Shown: positions 10,691-23,084 of the stretch, in pieces
How positions within the stretch are numbered: position 1 is the first letter of the stretch
How the letters are laid out: each line of letters opens with the position of its first letter
Assembly (NCBI GenBank): GCA_050084985.1
Contig: JBITNC010000001.1
Span: 75,888,001-75,952,000 of the forward strand
DNA: 64,000 nucleotides
DNA from: Nageia nagi
Lineage: Eukaryota > Pinophyta
Direction of reading: 5' to 3'
Notes under the pieces: model-generated
What the model saw: the letters and a program-made list of their open reading frames with translations, nothing else
Databases searched by the model: none
What the model was told of the DNA's origin: nothing
Position numbers and translations under genes: made by a program

Positions 10691-11430
10691 ATACTCTCTC
10701 ATCTATAATGGGTTTAAATTTCATAAAAAAAATTGTGAACAAGATTATCATTTTAAGAGAAGTTGGAACTTAATTTTTTCTATTACCATTGACAAGAAAT
10801 TGCATGTATATGTTCAAGGTTGAAGATTGGCTCACCATGACTCTCCCTAGCTAAAATAAAAGGGAAACCTCAAGGAGAGAGAATTTGAAATTTAGAATTC
10901 AATCCCATTATAAAATCGAAACCCAAAATGAATGAGATCCCATTATATACTAGGATTTTATTATTTAAAGTACAATGGATTCATGTGAAAAGGAATGAGA
11001 TTGCATTTTGCATAAATTTGTAGTTTTTCAAAATGGAATAGGATACCATTTTACAAAATGATATCTCTTTTTGGTCGAGTTCTCAAACCATAAATTAGGA
11101 TCTCATTTTCATTTTGGCTTAGGAACCCAAAACAAAATAAGATATCAATTTTTATAGCATGGGATCCCATTCTATATGAATTTTTTCTATGTTTGACCAT
11201 GTCCACTTTTAGGGGACCCAACTTATTGCATGGACCCTCATCTCTAAACAAATTTTGATAGGTCTTACAAACTAATGAGTTTAAAAGGAAGTTAAAATAT
11301 TTATCTTTTACTTTATTTATATAGTAAAATAAGGGTAAAAATATTCATTTCCCAAATTCAACTCCTTTGTGAATCTCTTAGATGAAATTATGGTAACTGA
11401 AGGGTTGATGGATGAAGATACATTATTTCT
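10691..11430. other. AT-rich spacer
   Basis: No gene. Variants of gatcccatt, gatctcatt and gataccatt recur between 10905 and 11170, some as inverted pairs, but spacing is irregular. The 66-codon minus-strand frame at 11051-11251 has no family signature. Confidence 0.4.
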
Positions 11431-11434
11431 CCTA

Positions 11435-11880
11435 CTTGGTTGCCTACAACAACATAATCACTAGGGAAAATTTGCGTACAAAAGGATTCATAGGGCCCAA
11501 TTAGTGTATAATGTGTAATGAGGATTCAATGGCCTATCTCCTCTTGGAATTCCCCTTTACCCAAATAATATGTATTTGATGGAATAACATTTTCAACTAG
11601 AAAGAGAGGTTGATTTGTACCAAGGATTCCTTTTAGGAGTATTGGAAAACCAATGAATTCTTCTCTAAAAAGATTAAGATAGGTTATGTTTTGGGATCAT
11701 ATTTCATTTGATACCAAATTTTGCTATAAGAAAATGGAGGAATCTTCAAGAAAGAATTTAAACCAATGGATATTATATGGAGTACTCCAAAGAGTAATCC
11801 ATTAGAAACTATACTTACTAAAATACATAAGGAAACTTACATGAAAAAAGGAGGACTCAAATATTTGGGTGAAAATTAGT
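11435..11880 (+). pseudogene. L1-type LINE zf-RVT tail fragment
   Basis: One plus frame with scattered stops reads ITRENLRTKGFIGPN, then CIMCNEDSMAYLLLEFPFTQ. This is the zinc-binding domain at the end of plant L1-type reverse transcriptases (consensus order: L-T-x2-N-L-x2-RG-x3-P, C-x2-C, E-x3-HL, C-P). The first Cys pair survives, while the His reads Tyr and the last Cys reads Phe. The frame then continues through KKIKIGYVLGSYF to a tag near 11880 with no further domain. It is unrelated in detail to the LINE tails at 3-320 and 1084-1626. Confidence 0.6.
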
Positions 11881-12246
11881 AAGAAGTATCTACATTAGAG
11901 CTAATAATAACAATAACCAAATGGGGATGTAAATCAAGATATTATTTTGAGATCTTATATCAATCTCTAAAATAAGAACAAGGTTATTGTTGGGTACAAT
12001 AGATGCTCAAGATTCAATACAAGAGAACCAAAGGGGAAATGAACATCTTATTTTTTCTTGTTGGAGATCCAATCCAATCCACTTTTTATCATGCCATATG
12101 TTAAGGATAATCATACTTCATTCTAAGATGTACATCCTTTGATATACTTGAAGGATATTTGAATATTTAGTTATTATATCATCATTTATTTATATTTGTA
12201 GATAATATTTACTTATATTTATTTATATAATAAATCATTATATGCT

Positions 12247-12480
12247 ATCTAAGGGAGAGTGTTAACAAGATCTCTATTGATAATTGAGATCCTACGCATT
12301 TTGGTATGTAAAGAGTATGTAAATAGAGTGATTTGATTTATATTTTGATCCTAAATAAGAGATGTAAGTCACTAGTGACTATCATGTAACTCAAAACTTA
12401 TTTAAGTATTTTTACATTAAAAAAGGATATAGAAAATTGAATTCTCATTATCCAACTAGTCAAAATGAATATTACAAAAA
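12247..12480 (+). repeat. Possible LTR remnant after a polypurine tract
   Basis: aagggagagtgttaacaag at 12250-12268 has the look of a polypurine tract abutting an LTR start (TGTTAACAAGATC). No second copy or target duplication was found, and the right end is unclear. The preceding 350 bp is AT-rich with no recognisable RNase H. Confidence 0.25.
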
Positions 12481-12664
12481 TAAAAACATATTAATAAAAT
12501 TCTAGCATAATATGTTGGGAGTACATAAATTTAAAAGACTTGTAGTAGAGATTACATCGATAAATCTTGAAACATATTGTAAAAAATATTTAATATTATT
12601 GTTGATTCTTATGTATTGGTCAAAAGGAAACCATGATTATAGAAAATGGTATGGTGATTACCAT

Positions 12665-12754
<90 letters not shown>
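12665..12754. repeat. Compound microsatellite (AC)n(AT)n
   Basis: About nine AC units pass directly into about 36 AT units without interruption. The reading frame across it (Thr/His then Ile/Tyr runs) is a repeat artefact. Confidence 0.95.
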
Positions 12755-12758
<4 letters not shown>

Positions 12759-12940
12759 ATCTTACGAATAAGAAAACAAGCGGATGATATCTACATCAAA
12801 TAGTTGGTAGAATTTAAAGATACGTATTGAAATTATTAATAAGATAAAAAAGAATGATTATTCTTCCATATGATTTATGTACAAAAGAGATAATTTTTTA
12901 ACCTTAGTATTTAAAATAAATTATATTATAAACTCTCTTA

Positions 12941-12992
12941 TGTAAGTGGAATTTCTACATGCTCTTCCATTAAAATAAGATGCCTTTTAATA
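12941..12992. repeat. LTR fragment related to 37502-37735
   Basis: tgtaagtggaatttctacat followed by gctcttccattaaaataaga matches the start of the LTR at 37502 with few changes. The match stops where the near-palindrome begins, so the palindrome may have inserted in a solo LTR. After 13905 only a weak possible continuation (attgcgc) is seen. Confidence 0.45.
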
Positions 12993-13899
12993 ACTTAAGT
13001 GTTATAACTGAAATAATAATAATTAGGGTTATTTATAGCAAATTCAATTTAACCAACTAATGACAAAATAACAATAAATGATGACATAAAAAATGAAAAT
13101 GACCTAATTGAACTTGGCCTATCAAAATTGGATTGACAAAAGATATGAACATGTACTTTACTTATCATAATGAATGAAGGTGATATTTGATCGAAAGAGA
13201 TGCATGATGAGATTCCCAAAAAAACACAGCCATAAATCTAACCTCAACCAAGTGCTAGCACTATGATCCTAGCAATATTGATTGACTATCCTTTTTACAT
13301 TTCCTCACCTTTTTTCTTAATGTCATCATTTCACCTTTGATGCTTGGAATATCACTTGAGAATGAATGAAAATAATCTCAAGAATGTAGAGCTCAAAGTG
13401 TAACAAAATCTAGATATGATAGGTGACATTAAGAAACATTGATCAAGAATGATGTAAGTATATTACTACCTATGAAGGATTCAATATCATGCCATACTTT
13501 GATCTCTACATTCCTACGATCTCTTTCATCCATTTGGGAGAAATATTCTAAGCATTGAAGGTGAGATGATGATATAGAGCAAAAGGATGAGTAAGTATGG
13601 AAAGATATCTAGGTAGAGCCACTAGAATCCTACTGTTGATGTAGGGTGGAGGTTGGATTTGTAGCTCCATTCTTTGGAAAAACTTGTCATGCATCCTCTT
13701 TCAATCAGATATCACCTTCATTCATTGTGATAGGTAAAGTACAGGTTTGTATCTTTTACATATCTAGTTTTGATAGGTTAAGGTCATTTAGGTCATTATC
13801 ATCTTTTATATCATCATTTAGTATTATTTTATGATTAATTAGTTAAATTGAATTTCCTATAAGTAACCCTATTTATTATTATTTCAATTGTAACAATTG
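12993..13899. mobile_element. Large near-palindrome, foldback-type element
   Basis: The left arm (12993 to about 13435) and the right arm (about 13455 to 13899) are imperfect reverse complements over essentially the full length. Matching blocks include gaaataataataa and agggtta at both outer ends, tgaatgaaggtgatat in each arm, and tcaccttcaatgctt against tcacctttgatgctt near the centre. The arms meet around 13446 with little or no spacer. There is no coding capacity. This looks like a foldback or long-TIR DNA transposon, or an inverted duplication. No target duplication could be fixed because the outer edges are diverged. Confidence 0.7.
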
Positions 13900-14005
13900 G
13901 TCAACCTAACTTTTTTTTGATACATTGCTTTATCTTTCACATATTGCGCTAAAAACCCTAGCATTTTTGGATAGGACTAATATTGTATTCCAAGTGTTTT
14001 ATAAA

Positions 14006-15251
14006 TGGATACACCCTTTGCTTTAGATCATAAAAACCTTGAGTATCTAAAGACAATTGCAGAAGCAAATGGTTTGAGCTTGGAAGGGAGATTTTTCAAG
14101 TGAAACTATAAGGTAAGGCCAAAATAAATTCAAGTTTTTTTTAGGCCTAAGGAGATCCTGGTCAAGAAATGTACTAGAATTGATAGAGAGCACATCCTAA
14201 CACCATGGAATCATGTTGCTATGTGAGTCACTAAATACTTTACACTATATGAATAGTATACAATTATATTTGACCCTAACATTATCCTAGTCTACCATTT
14301 TTGTTGAGGAGATGAGTTTTGCATCTATTTCCCTTTCTTCCTAGATGAATCAATTAGGGCCTCCATTAGTCAAGTGAAAAATAAGAATGAAATTCAGCTT
14401 AGACCTTTGGGCCTCATAACCTTCCTCTATCGGAAAGCCCTATTTGAAACTCCTAAAAATAAAAATCAATCTTAGTCAAGCCATGTAGGGTAGAAGCTCT
14501 AGTAAGGAAACTAAAATCAAGTAAAAGGTAAGGAACAAATTAGCATAGAGGAGCCTTTGGTTACCTTGAGTCTAGCTAAAAAGAAGAAGCCTAGTAAAAA
14601 TTAAGAATGGGGTAAAAGAGAAGTAGTAACTGAGAGGGTCCCCATTAAACCTAATAAGAATCTAAAGAACTCCTTGATCAACACTCTTCATCCTAGTCTC
14701 TATATGAGTACCAAATCTAGGGGCTCGAAGGCCATGAAAGGAAAAAGTGAAACTGCTAGGAAGAATCATGATAATAACCAATCTAGGAAAGCTCTTGATG
14801 ATCTTGAAAGAATCCTAAAATAATCTTCCTCTTATCCTCTAAGAAATACCTCTTATAATACAAATCATATGGTAAGCACATCTATAGAGCCTAAGACACC
14901 CTCACAATAAACACCACCAAGGATACTCTACCCCAGACTAGAGAAGAGACTCAAGATAACCAAGCTAAGGATGACCATGTAAAATTCTATATAGTACAAG
15001 GAGGAATGAGGAGTAAATACCCTAAGGTCTCTATCTAATTTTAGTCTTAATGAAAAGAAGCAAACAAGCTAGTGGCACTCACTCCTACTAAGGTTTTTAA
15101 AGTTGCCCATCTAGAGAATACTCCTAAAGACCCATCATAGACTGATGATCAACTTGAGATGGATGTAGGTATTAAGGAAGCCCAACTGAAAAGAGATGAA
15201 ACCATTCTAAAAATAGGATTTCAAAAGAAGTGTGTGGCCCTAAGGTGGTCA
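14006..15251 (+). pseudogene. Unrecognised decayed coding region, 5' part
   Basis: From an ATG at 14006 (MDTPFALDHKNLEYLKTIAE) one frame stays readable for about 900 bp with stops that are mostly single changes. It includes FRPKEILVKKCTRIDREHIL, YTIIFDPNIILVYHFC and FCIYFPFFLDESIRASISQV. A Lys-rich middle follows (SLAKKKKPSKN, then KGKSETARKNHDNNQSRKAL). Near 15130 a shifted frame reads DDQLEMDVGIKEAQLKRDE and runs into the Tat insertion at 15252. I do not recognise the family. The basic linker suggests nucleic-acid binding, but that is a guess. It could be an ORF of an older element or a host gene relic. The sequence resumes in frame at 32946. Confidence 0.5.
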
Positions 15252-16129
15252 TGTAGAAACCTAAAAATGATCCCTCTTTCAATAAATGAAAGAATGGAAT
15301 AAAAATTTAAGTAAATAATAAACTTTGCTAAAACCCCTCTAGTCATTGGAAATCTAAGACAATCATTGGTGACTAGATCTAATCATTGGTGCCCGATATG
15401 TAATTGTTAGTGATCCTGCAATTAGAAAAGTTAAAGAAAAAAATGGAAAAATCAAGGTGCCTAGGAAAACAAACTAGTAGATCTTGGATGACACATTCTT
15501 GATCCTACATCTTCCCCATGTGGAGAGAAACAATGATAAGGTTAGATAAGATTTTTTATCTAGTTCTTACCTATAAAATAGCAACATTTCCACCCCTAAA
15601 AATCTATAAATTAAACCTTCTCCTAAGGAAAAGAGGATCCAAGTTATTGTAACCTTACTCTACTAGAATACATTCAGAATTTTAGTGAGTAAATGCATTA
15701 AATTTTTCTATACTTTCATTGTCATATTTTCATTATACTTTCATGCATTTTAGCTATGTGAACAAGTATGTTTGATAGGTTTCCTATTTGTATGTATGTA
15801 GGATTTGTAGGTACATGGTAGCTAGTTTGAGTAGAAGAAGACTAAGCAATCAAAGATCATCACCAACATTTCCTTACAAGTTTTGGAGATACTATTGAAG
15901 GCTTTTAGACATTGAAACAACCACTTATAGGAGGTTCAAGGGAGCCTATACCTTCTTCATTGTAATTTAATGCCCTTACTGTATAAGGTACTATTGTACA
16001 TCATAAATCAATATGAGATTTGTCATTGTAAACTGATTATTGAGGTTTACACCAAAGATCAATAAAGAGTTTTGTTGGTTGTAACATATCTTATTTTGCA
16101 TGCTTATAGGGTTATTTTTTGGGTAAAAT
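15252..16129 (+). repeat. 5' LTR of Tat element 1
   Basis: 878 bp. It aligns along its length with 32146-32945 and with 55337-56367. Relative to the 3' LTR it keeps an extra block of about 75 bp (from aatcattggtgactag to about 15440), also present in element 2, so the 3' LTR lost it. The terminal CA has decayed to AT here. Confidence 0.8.
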
Positions 16130-16131
16130 TC

Positions 16132-16148
16132 TAGTGCTAGAAGGAGGG
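16132..16148 (+). other. Primer-binding site remnant, Tat element 1
   Basis: tagtgctagaaggaggg starts two bases after the LTR. Element 2 has the intact form tggtgctagaaggaggg at 56371-56387, starting with the TGG expected opposite a tRNA CCA end. I did not identify the tRNA. Confidence 0.5.
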
Positions 16149-16149
16149 T

Positions 16150-18030
16150 CCTCACACACAAGTTGCATCAAAATTGAGGCATAGGGGTATTTCCTATTTT
16201 TATGTTTCATTTTGGTCTACTATGTTTGGTGGTATCACTATTAATTTCATGTAATTTTTTTGTTTGCTATTTTCTAATTTTTTTTGTGATCACTAACAAT
16301 TGTTATTGGGTACTAGCAATTATGTGTAATCACTAATTATTAGAATAAAATGCCAATGATAGAATGAAGTATGAAAACACCAGCAATTGAAGACAAAGGG
16401 TATACATTTCATCTTTCCCAATTCTAAAAGCATAATTTAGGCAGTAAAAAAAATGGAAATGAAACCCTTTTCTATGATTTCTTTACCTAGATTGCATATA
16501 GGTAGATGAATGTTTAGGTAATATGCATTATTTTTGTATTAATTAAGTAAATTACATGAATGTTATTTATCTTTGTTTATTTTGGGAGCATACCAACAAA
16601 CTCACCTAAAATTTTCCATTACACCCACTTATGCTCTCCCTTTCCATCAAAAGATGATCTTAGGTGATTAGAATAGGCGCAATAGGAAAAGAGTAAATGA
16701 ACCCTTTTCTTTTTCTCACTTCATATCATTAACATTACTAATGAACTCTCATTAAATTACTTCTGCACTCGAAAGGAGGAATTAACTTTCATTAAAAATG
16801 GAATGAATATAAGGTCAATTTACTAAGGTTAAGGTAGATTCAAACATTTAAAATACTCTTAATTTATTGGGTGGGTATTTTCCTTCACATTAATACTCTT
16901 TATTATCTACTTCATCAATCTAAAAGGAGGTTGAAGGATGGTAACTTGAAGAGGAGTTAAAGAACCTCATCTAAGGAAATTCATTTCACATTAAAACTCT
17001 TCCTATCTGCTTTACCACTCTAAAAGGAGGTTTAAGGATTGTGATTTAAACATGAGTTAAAGAATCTCATTTAAGGTAATTTTACACTCACTTAAATAGC
17101 TTCTTACATATCTCATTTTACCTCTCTAAAAAAGAGGTTAAAGGTAGATATTATTAGTAAGAGGTGGTAAATGAACTTTACCTAATGACTTCTACACTTA
17201 GAAGGAGTAAATGAATCTCATTTATTTTCAATTAAAGAATCACACTAAAATGATAATGTATCTTGTGGTTTAGATTAGGATTCATTAATTAAAATACTAC
17301 CTTTTTCATATTAAATAAAACATAATCAAAGGACATGTATGTTGGGTTGGGGTGTAGTTATCATGAGTTCTTTTATTTTTAATGTATATACATAATAATT
17401 TTTAAAAATAAATATCAATGAGTTAGAGGTGATGACCAATCATTGATTCTATATTTCTTGTGTACCCATCAACTACAACAAAAGCTATAGAGCCAAACCT
17501 GGAGATGAATAACAGGTTCTAAGATTAAAGTCATCACATTCTATCTAGTGACTATAAATAAGGAGGCTATGCTTGGATTCCACTATAAAGATAGTCTTCA
17601 ATGGAACTCCCTAAGCCCTATTGCACTAAGGGGACCACCTTAAGTACCAAGCTGATACTTTACCATATATTACCTATAAGATTCTACCATGCACTCATTT
17701 AAACACCAGATAAGAAAAAATAACCTAGGAAAATTAACATGAATAAAATAAATAACTCACATCACTCATTAAAGAAAAAATTAATTCAATTTAGCAATGA
17801 AATTAGATAAGATAATCATGCCAAAAATGGTGATTTTATAAATAGGCTATTTATGCATTTATATATTTTCTCGATAATATAAATATAAAATAAAAACATA
17901 ATTGCTGTGAATGATGTTTTTTTCTTTTATTTCTTATTTACCAAAAAGAAAAATAAAAATAAAAAGTTTAATGTCTCAAAAAATAAAAGATAATGGTTAA
18001 TACTTGTTCTCAAATGACTCTTCAATAATA
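16150..18030 (+). other. Untranslated leader of Tat element 1 with tandem blocks
   Basis: No ORF of note. The leader matches 56388-58300 of element 2 throughout. Two units of about 112-115 bp lie at 16885-17100 (cacattaatactcttta..., ccactctaaaaggaggtt..., gagttaaagaa...). Element 2 has three such units. A conserved stretch near 17560-17640 contains ggattccactat and ccattgcactaagggg-type sequence in both elements. Confidence 0.7.
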
Positions 18031-19380
18031 AGAGCCCTACGAAACCTACCAAGAGAGACAACCTAGTTATAAGTCTCATAGATCTAGAAGAGATATATCA
18101 AGGAGAGGAACTCCTTAAGAAATAGAGGATACCTTAAATGAAGTTAGAAAAAATTTACCACAGTTAAGGATTCCTCATTCCTCTCATGCTCATAATCTTC
18201 TGTTAGATATAACTTATCTAACAGAAGATACACCAATATGTAATGAAGAATAGATCATTTTAAGGATTGTTACCCCATTGTAAATGCATTAAGCTTATGT
18301 TGTATTACAAAAGGGTCCTTTTAAACCTAAGTATGATCATGTTACATGTTATCTACCAAAAATGTCTTATTCAATCCTACATAAGATGAAAATGATTATA
18401 CACCTTCCACCATCTATAAAGGATGGATGAATTTGATGATAGAATTTTGATACATACACCTACTCTGATACTTGAATCAAGATATCCATGCTAGGGTGTA
18501 TAATAATGCTTATCATATTCTAAAAACAAACACACCTACCCCTATACTAGTTACTCTCTTCTATTATGAGTTACATGCATCCTAGTACTACCCATACTAC
18601 CCCTAGGACTAGTCATGGAATTCCCAAACAAAGACATAAAGGAAATTGATCTTTAAGGTATAACATAGAAGAGATACATCATATGTTTCTAGATCAAATC
18701 AAAATCAAGAAAGCTTCAAACCAACAAACAAATGGTTCTATATAATCTAGATATATAGAAACTGAATCAACCTAGAAGATAGGGGAAAAATACATGTTTA
18801 CAAACATAGCTTGTGTTTCACGCATATCAAAGAAAAACACCAATAAGGTAATTAACAAATAATAGGTTCAAACTTAACTTTGGAATTGACATAATAAAAA
18901 AGTAGATAATAGAAATTGAAAGGATGTTATGCCAACAAAACAAGCATAAAGTCCCTTAGAAAATAATTTTGTAATGAGCCCATATACCCAAGTGTTCCTA
19001 AGATAGATATCCCACACAAATTTTAAGTAATGCATAAAGGATTTTAGGATGCTTCTACTTTTGTTGCTATGGTAAGCATAACCACAAGACCTAAAGGGCA
19101 CAAGGAAGGTAAGTTGATATTCCCAACAATCAAACAAATGATGATATTGTACAACCAAATATATCTATACATCAACCTACTAAGGTTTCAATAAAAGGAG
19201 CTTTACAACATCAATTGAAGAAATCACAAGTAAATATGTCTTTGTTTGAGTTATAAATAATCCAAAGATCATAAGAAGCTTTGACTAATTATTGCAAATA
19301 ATTGAGTTGGATATTAATGACCCTTAAAGATTTATTTTTTTTGGGGAAATATTAAGACAAGCTAAAAACCCACTATTACC
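18031..19380 (+). pseudogene. gag: Decayed Gag region of Tat element 1
   Basis: By position between leader and protease this must hold gag, but no frame keeps a Gag core or zinc knuckle. Short open runs exist (for example NVRP-like basic segments near 18030-18130), broken by many stops. At 19228 a VNMSLFEL run matches MSLFELLQQ at 61263 in element 2, fixing the homology just before protease. The minus-strand frame at 18874-19158 is antisense noise. Confidence 0.4.
18196..18228. repeat. Perfect 14-bp hairpin
   Basis: tcttctgttagata at 18196-18209 and tatctaacagaaga at 18215-18228 pair perfectly around a 5-nt loop. The stem survives in otherwise eroded sequence. No T-run follows and no function is assigned. 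Confidence 0.7.
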
Positions 19381-19419
19381 TTCCTTGATCATGAATTTTA
19401 GGTAATTAAATCATTCAAA

Positions 19420-19830
19420 AGGTCAAGATCCTCCATTACATATCGTAGCAAAAATAGATGGGAGGGATTTTAAGAGGATATTAATATATGAAGGTTTTGT
19501 AATAAATATCATTTTTACAACATCCTATAAGAACTTGAATCTCCTTTTTCACATATATGTGCACCTTCTTTACAATTAAGAGCTTTCAATGATGCTTTAT
19601 GCTCAACAATGGGATCTATCCCATTGCCTATTACTATGGGATCTAAGTTGGTACAAACATTATTACAAGTTATTGAAGGAGATATAATGCAATAAAACCT
19701 ACTCCTAAGAAGACCTTGGATTAGAGACATGCAATGTGTCCCATTAACATATCACAACTACCTAAAAAATGTTCATGATGGGGTGGTACATTATGTACTT
19801 GGAGATGAAAATTATTTTACCATTGCATTA
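19420..19830 (+). pseudogene. pro: Retropepsin remnant of Tat element 1
   Basis: LHIVAKIDGRDFKRILIYEG aligns with VISKVYGKFINRILIDE at 61488-61524 in element 2. The catalytic Asp codon has become TAT (Tyr) at 19487-19489. After a frame change, PITMGSKLVQTLLQVIEGDI and LLRRPWIRDMQCVPLTYHNY follow. The LL-x-RPWI and CVP-x-T-H/Y motif is a standard C-terminal mark of plant gypsy proteases. The protease would cut the Gag-Pol precursor. Loss of the Asp and the frameshift make it inactive. Confidence 0.75.
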
Positions 19831-20880
19831 TACACATCTTTCAAGAAAAATTTTTGAAAAAAGGGTACTTTTCCAAGTTCATTAAAAGGAAAAGATCTCA
19901 TTAGTCTTGAAATACCCTATACATGAAAGATTAATGAGGATCCATTACTAAAAATAAAACCCACACTCTTAGAAAAGCAAACATGGGAGAAAGAGCATGA
20001 AAGTTGGATGAATGCAAGTAAAGCTTCATCATCAAGAACATATTGTCCCATGAATGCATTGGATAATGATAGTACAATAAAAAATAAACTATCTAATATT
20101 TATCCTATGATATAAGATTAACTGGTTATGGAATAGGAGAGTTTGCCATTGACAATATCATTTTTCATATTCCTATAGCTCAAGAAATAGGAAGCACTAA
20201 AGAGTCTCCTAACATAGTAGGGAAATTAGTACTATTGGGACAGTTACCTAATAAAACATTATTTGTATATCATGGTCCAATATAACCACCTATCCTCCCT
20301 TTAGCTCAGTCCAACAAAGAAATTTTTTGTAATTCATTGGAATACTTGTCATCAAATATAATATCATTTAGTCCAAATATACTTTGATAGGTTTTAGTGT
20401 AAAGGATAATGTTTAGGATGATACAAACAAGGATCTAGGTACACCATTGATATTCATTATCAATTTCCTAGTGATAAGACAAGACTAGGTTATACGAATA
20501 AAAATTGAATATCTAGTTGAAAGATAACTAATTTAGAACTAGAACCCAAAATGTATGAAAATCTATTTGAAACATCAAAAAGATGACAAATCAAGATGAT
20601 ATAGAGTCTAAAACACTATCTTAGGAGGATTATTTTTTTATGGTAGAAATCACAAAAATATATGATAATCTTACACATAAAATTAACTTTGATTGGTCAA
20701 GAAGTGATGATTTTGATAAGTTTGAGATAATAGGCTCAGAAACTTCAAGTAGCTCTTCTTCATACTTTTTGGTAGATGAAGAAACTGCAAATTTTACATT
20801 GATTCCTAAACAACCTACAATCTAGGATTTCAAAGATAGTTGCAATTTTACAAACCTTAGACTTAGATATTAATATTGCT

Positions 20881-22330
20881 TTAGAAGATTAGTATGAAGG
20901 TGAGGATGAAGAATATAATGCAAATGATAATAATTGGATTCCCATACCTAACTAATTAGAGGAAGGATCTCACATGATAATTGAATAAATTATTATGGTT
21001 AACTTAAGTGATGAACCTAGCAACCCTAAAATCATTCAATTAGGAAAATCCCTTACTAAAAATGAAAGAAAGGAGTTCATTACAATACTCAAAGAAAAAT
21101 AGAAAATATTTGTATGTTCATATGCTGATATGCCTAGATTTGATCCTAATTTAGTAATGCATAATCTTGGTATAAATGAGGGTGCAAAACATGTTAAACA
21201 AAAGCTACAAAAAATGCATCCTAAAATTTCCCTGATGGTAAAAGAAGAGTTACAAAAGCTTTTTGAAGCTAAGTTTATTCATCCCATTGATTATTCTGAC
21301 TAGATCTCTAATATGGTACCAAATAAGAAATCCATTGGGAAGATTTGAATATGCAAAGATTTTAGAGACCTAAACAAATCATGCTCTAAGGATGACTTTC
21401 ATATACCAAACATAGATAGCTTGGTCAATTCTACTATAGGACACAAAATGTTGTCACTCATGGATGGGTTTGCAAGATACAACCAAATTAAAGAGGCATT
21501 AGAAGACCAACATAAAATCATATTCATAACACCTTAGGGAATATTTTGTGATAAAGTAATGCCTTTTGGATTGAAAAATGCTAGAGCTACTTATCAAAGA
21601 GCCATGACATACATCTTCCATGATTACATGCATGACATTGTAGAGGATTATGTAGATGATGTATTGGCTAAGTCAAAAATATGGGAAGATCATCCTAAAG
21701 TGGTCATCAAAATATTTGATCAATTACTACAACATAAGATCTGATTGAACCCAAAGAAATGTGTTTTTGAGGTAACATATGGGAAATTACTAGGTTTAAT
21801 CATTTCTAGGTGAGGAATTGTAGTAGATCCTAACAAGATAAAAGAAATAACAAATATGTTACCTCCCTCAAATATAAAACAATTACAAAGCCTATAGGGT
21901 AAGTTACAAGCCGTAAGATATTTTATTTCTCAATTATTAGACAAATGTATACCTTTCAAGAGACTTTTGAAGAAGGGGATTACATTTCACTAGGGCAATA
22001 AGCAATAAGAAGCATTCAATGAAATAAAGTGCTATCTTCTTTCACCACCTATTCTAGCACAACTTAATCCTAGAGAACCATTCCTATTGTATATATCTTC
22101 TACAAAAATAGCCTTAGGAACCATTCTTGCCCAAAAGAATAAAAATAGTAAAGAACAAGCAATATATTATCTTAGTTGAACTTTGGTTGGCTATGAGATT
22201 AAATAAGTATATTTAGAAAAGTTATGTTTAGTGGTAGTATTTGCAACCAAAAAATTAAGACATTACATGCTAAACCATACCATGTATGTAATTGCTAAAG
22301 TAGATCCTTTGAAATATATGATGAATAAAA
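20881..22330 (+). pseudogene. pol: Reverse transcriptase and RNase H of Tat element 1
   Basis: One frame runs from 20881 through the RNase H into the next domain, broken by more than ten single stops but not shifted. RT landmarks in order: ICKDFRDLNKSCSKDDFHIP, LSLMDGFARYNQIK, VMPFGLKNARATYQRAM, and the catalytic YVDD at 21649-21660. Then come LNPKKCVFEVTYGKLLGLII, a ppsnikqLQSL thumb, and an RNase H start FLLYISSTKIALGTILAQKN near 22080 with an LEKLCLVVVFATKKLRHYML end. This copies element RNA to DNA and degrades the RNA strand. Catalytic RT aspartates are retained although the gene is dead. Confidence 0.9.
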
Positions 22331-22960
22331 CTTATCAAAATGCAAGAACATCTAAATGGATCATGCATTTAACTAAATTTGGTTTACTCTTTATAAGTCA
22401 AAAATCAATCAAAGGAAAAGTAATAGCAGACTATCTCAGTGAAGCACCATTACCTAATCCACTCATCATAGAATTACCAAATGAACATGTATTCCAATTA
22501 GATGAAATGGAAATTCTCATAGAAATAGAAGAATATTATGATATGGTAATATATTTTGATGGTTTGAGATGTGAGAAAAGTGGGGGTACAAGTGTCATGT
22601 TCATTACACCCTAAGAAGTTCCCATACCTTATTCATTTAAGCTTAACTTTCCTTGCACAAATAATAATGCTGAGTATGAAGCCTTAATCTTAGCTATTAA
22701 AACCATCCTAAAGTTAAAATTAAGCAAAGTTAAATTCATTATCGATTTGTTATTGATCATAAACCAAGTCAAAGAAATCTTCTAGTGTAAGGAACCTTTG
22801 TTTCAAAAATATAAGAGATTAGTAAATAATATACTATCATCTTTTGAAAAATATGATCTAGAAGTAGCACCATGATCAACTAATAGTTTTGTTAATGATA
22901 TGGCATCCATTAAATCTTTAATGCCTACAAACCCTAATTAAAAAATGATCCTATTAAGAT
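22331..22960 (+). pseudogene. Second, archaeal-type RNase H domain (Tat hallmark)
   Basis: Same frame as RT. WIMHLTKFGLLFISQKSIKG and KVIADYLSEAPLP give the connector. Then MVIYFDGLRCEKSGGTSVMF near 22537-22596, NNNAEYEALILAI near 22660, and NSFVNDMASIKSLM near 22885 give the D...E...D order of an RNase H fold. Two RNase H domains in tandem before integrase define the Tat/Ogre group of plant gypsy elements. Lesions are in-frame stops only, notably the taa at 22612 inside the domain. Confidence 0.85.
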
Positions 22961-23084
22961 TGTTCAAATCACTCAATCCTCAATAAAATCAAATGAAGCT
23001 GAACATGTAGTCCTAGACATTGTAATGGAACATAAAAAATTGTGGCATTTGTAATTGTTCAAATTCCTAAGAGATGAGGTATTA

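Noticed and set aside
11051-11251. 66-codon minus-strand frame
   Set aside because: AT-rich sequence with repeated gatcccatt variants, and no known motif or neighbour.
12512-12787. 91-codon plus-strand frame
   Set aside because: Most of it is the (AC)n(AT)n microsatellite; the ends have no family features.
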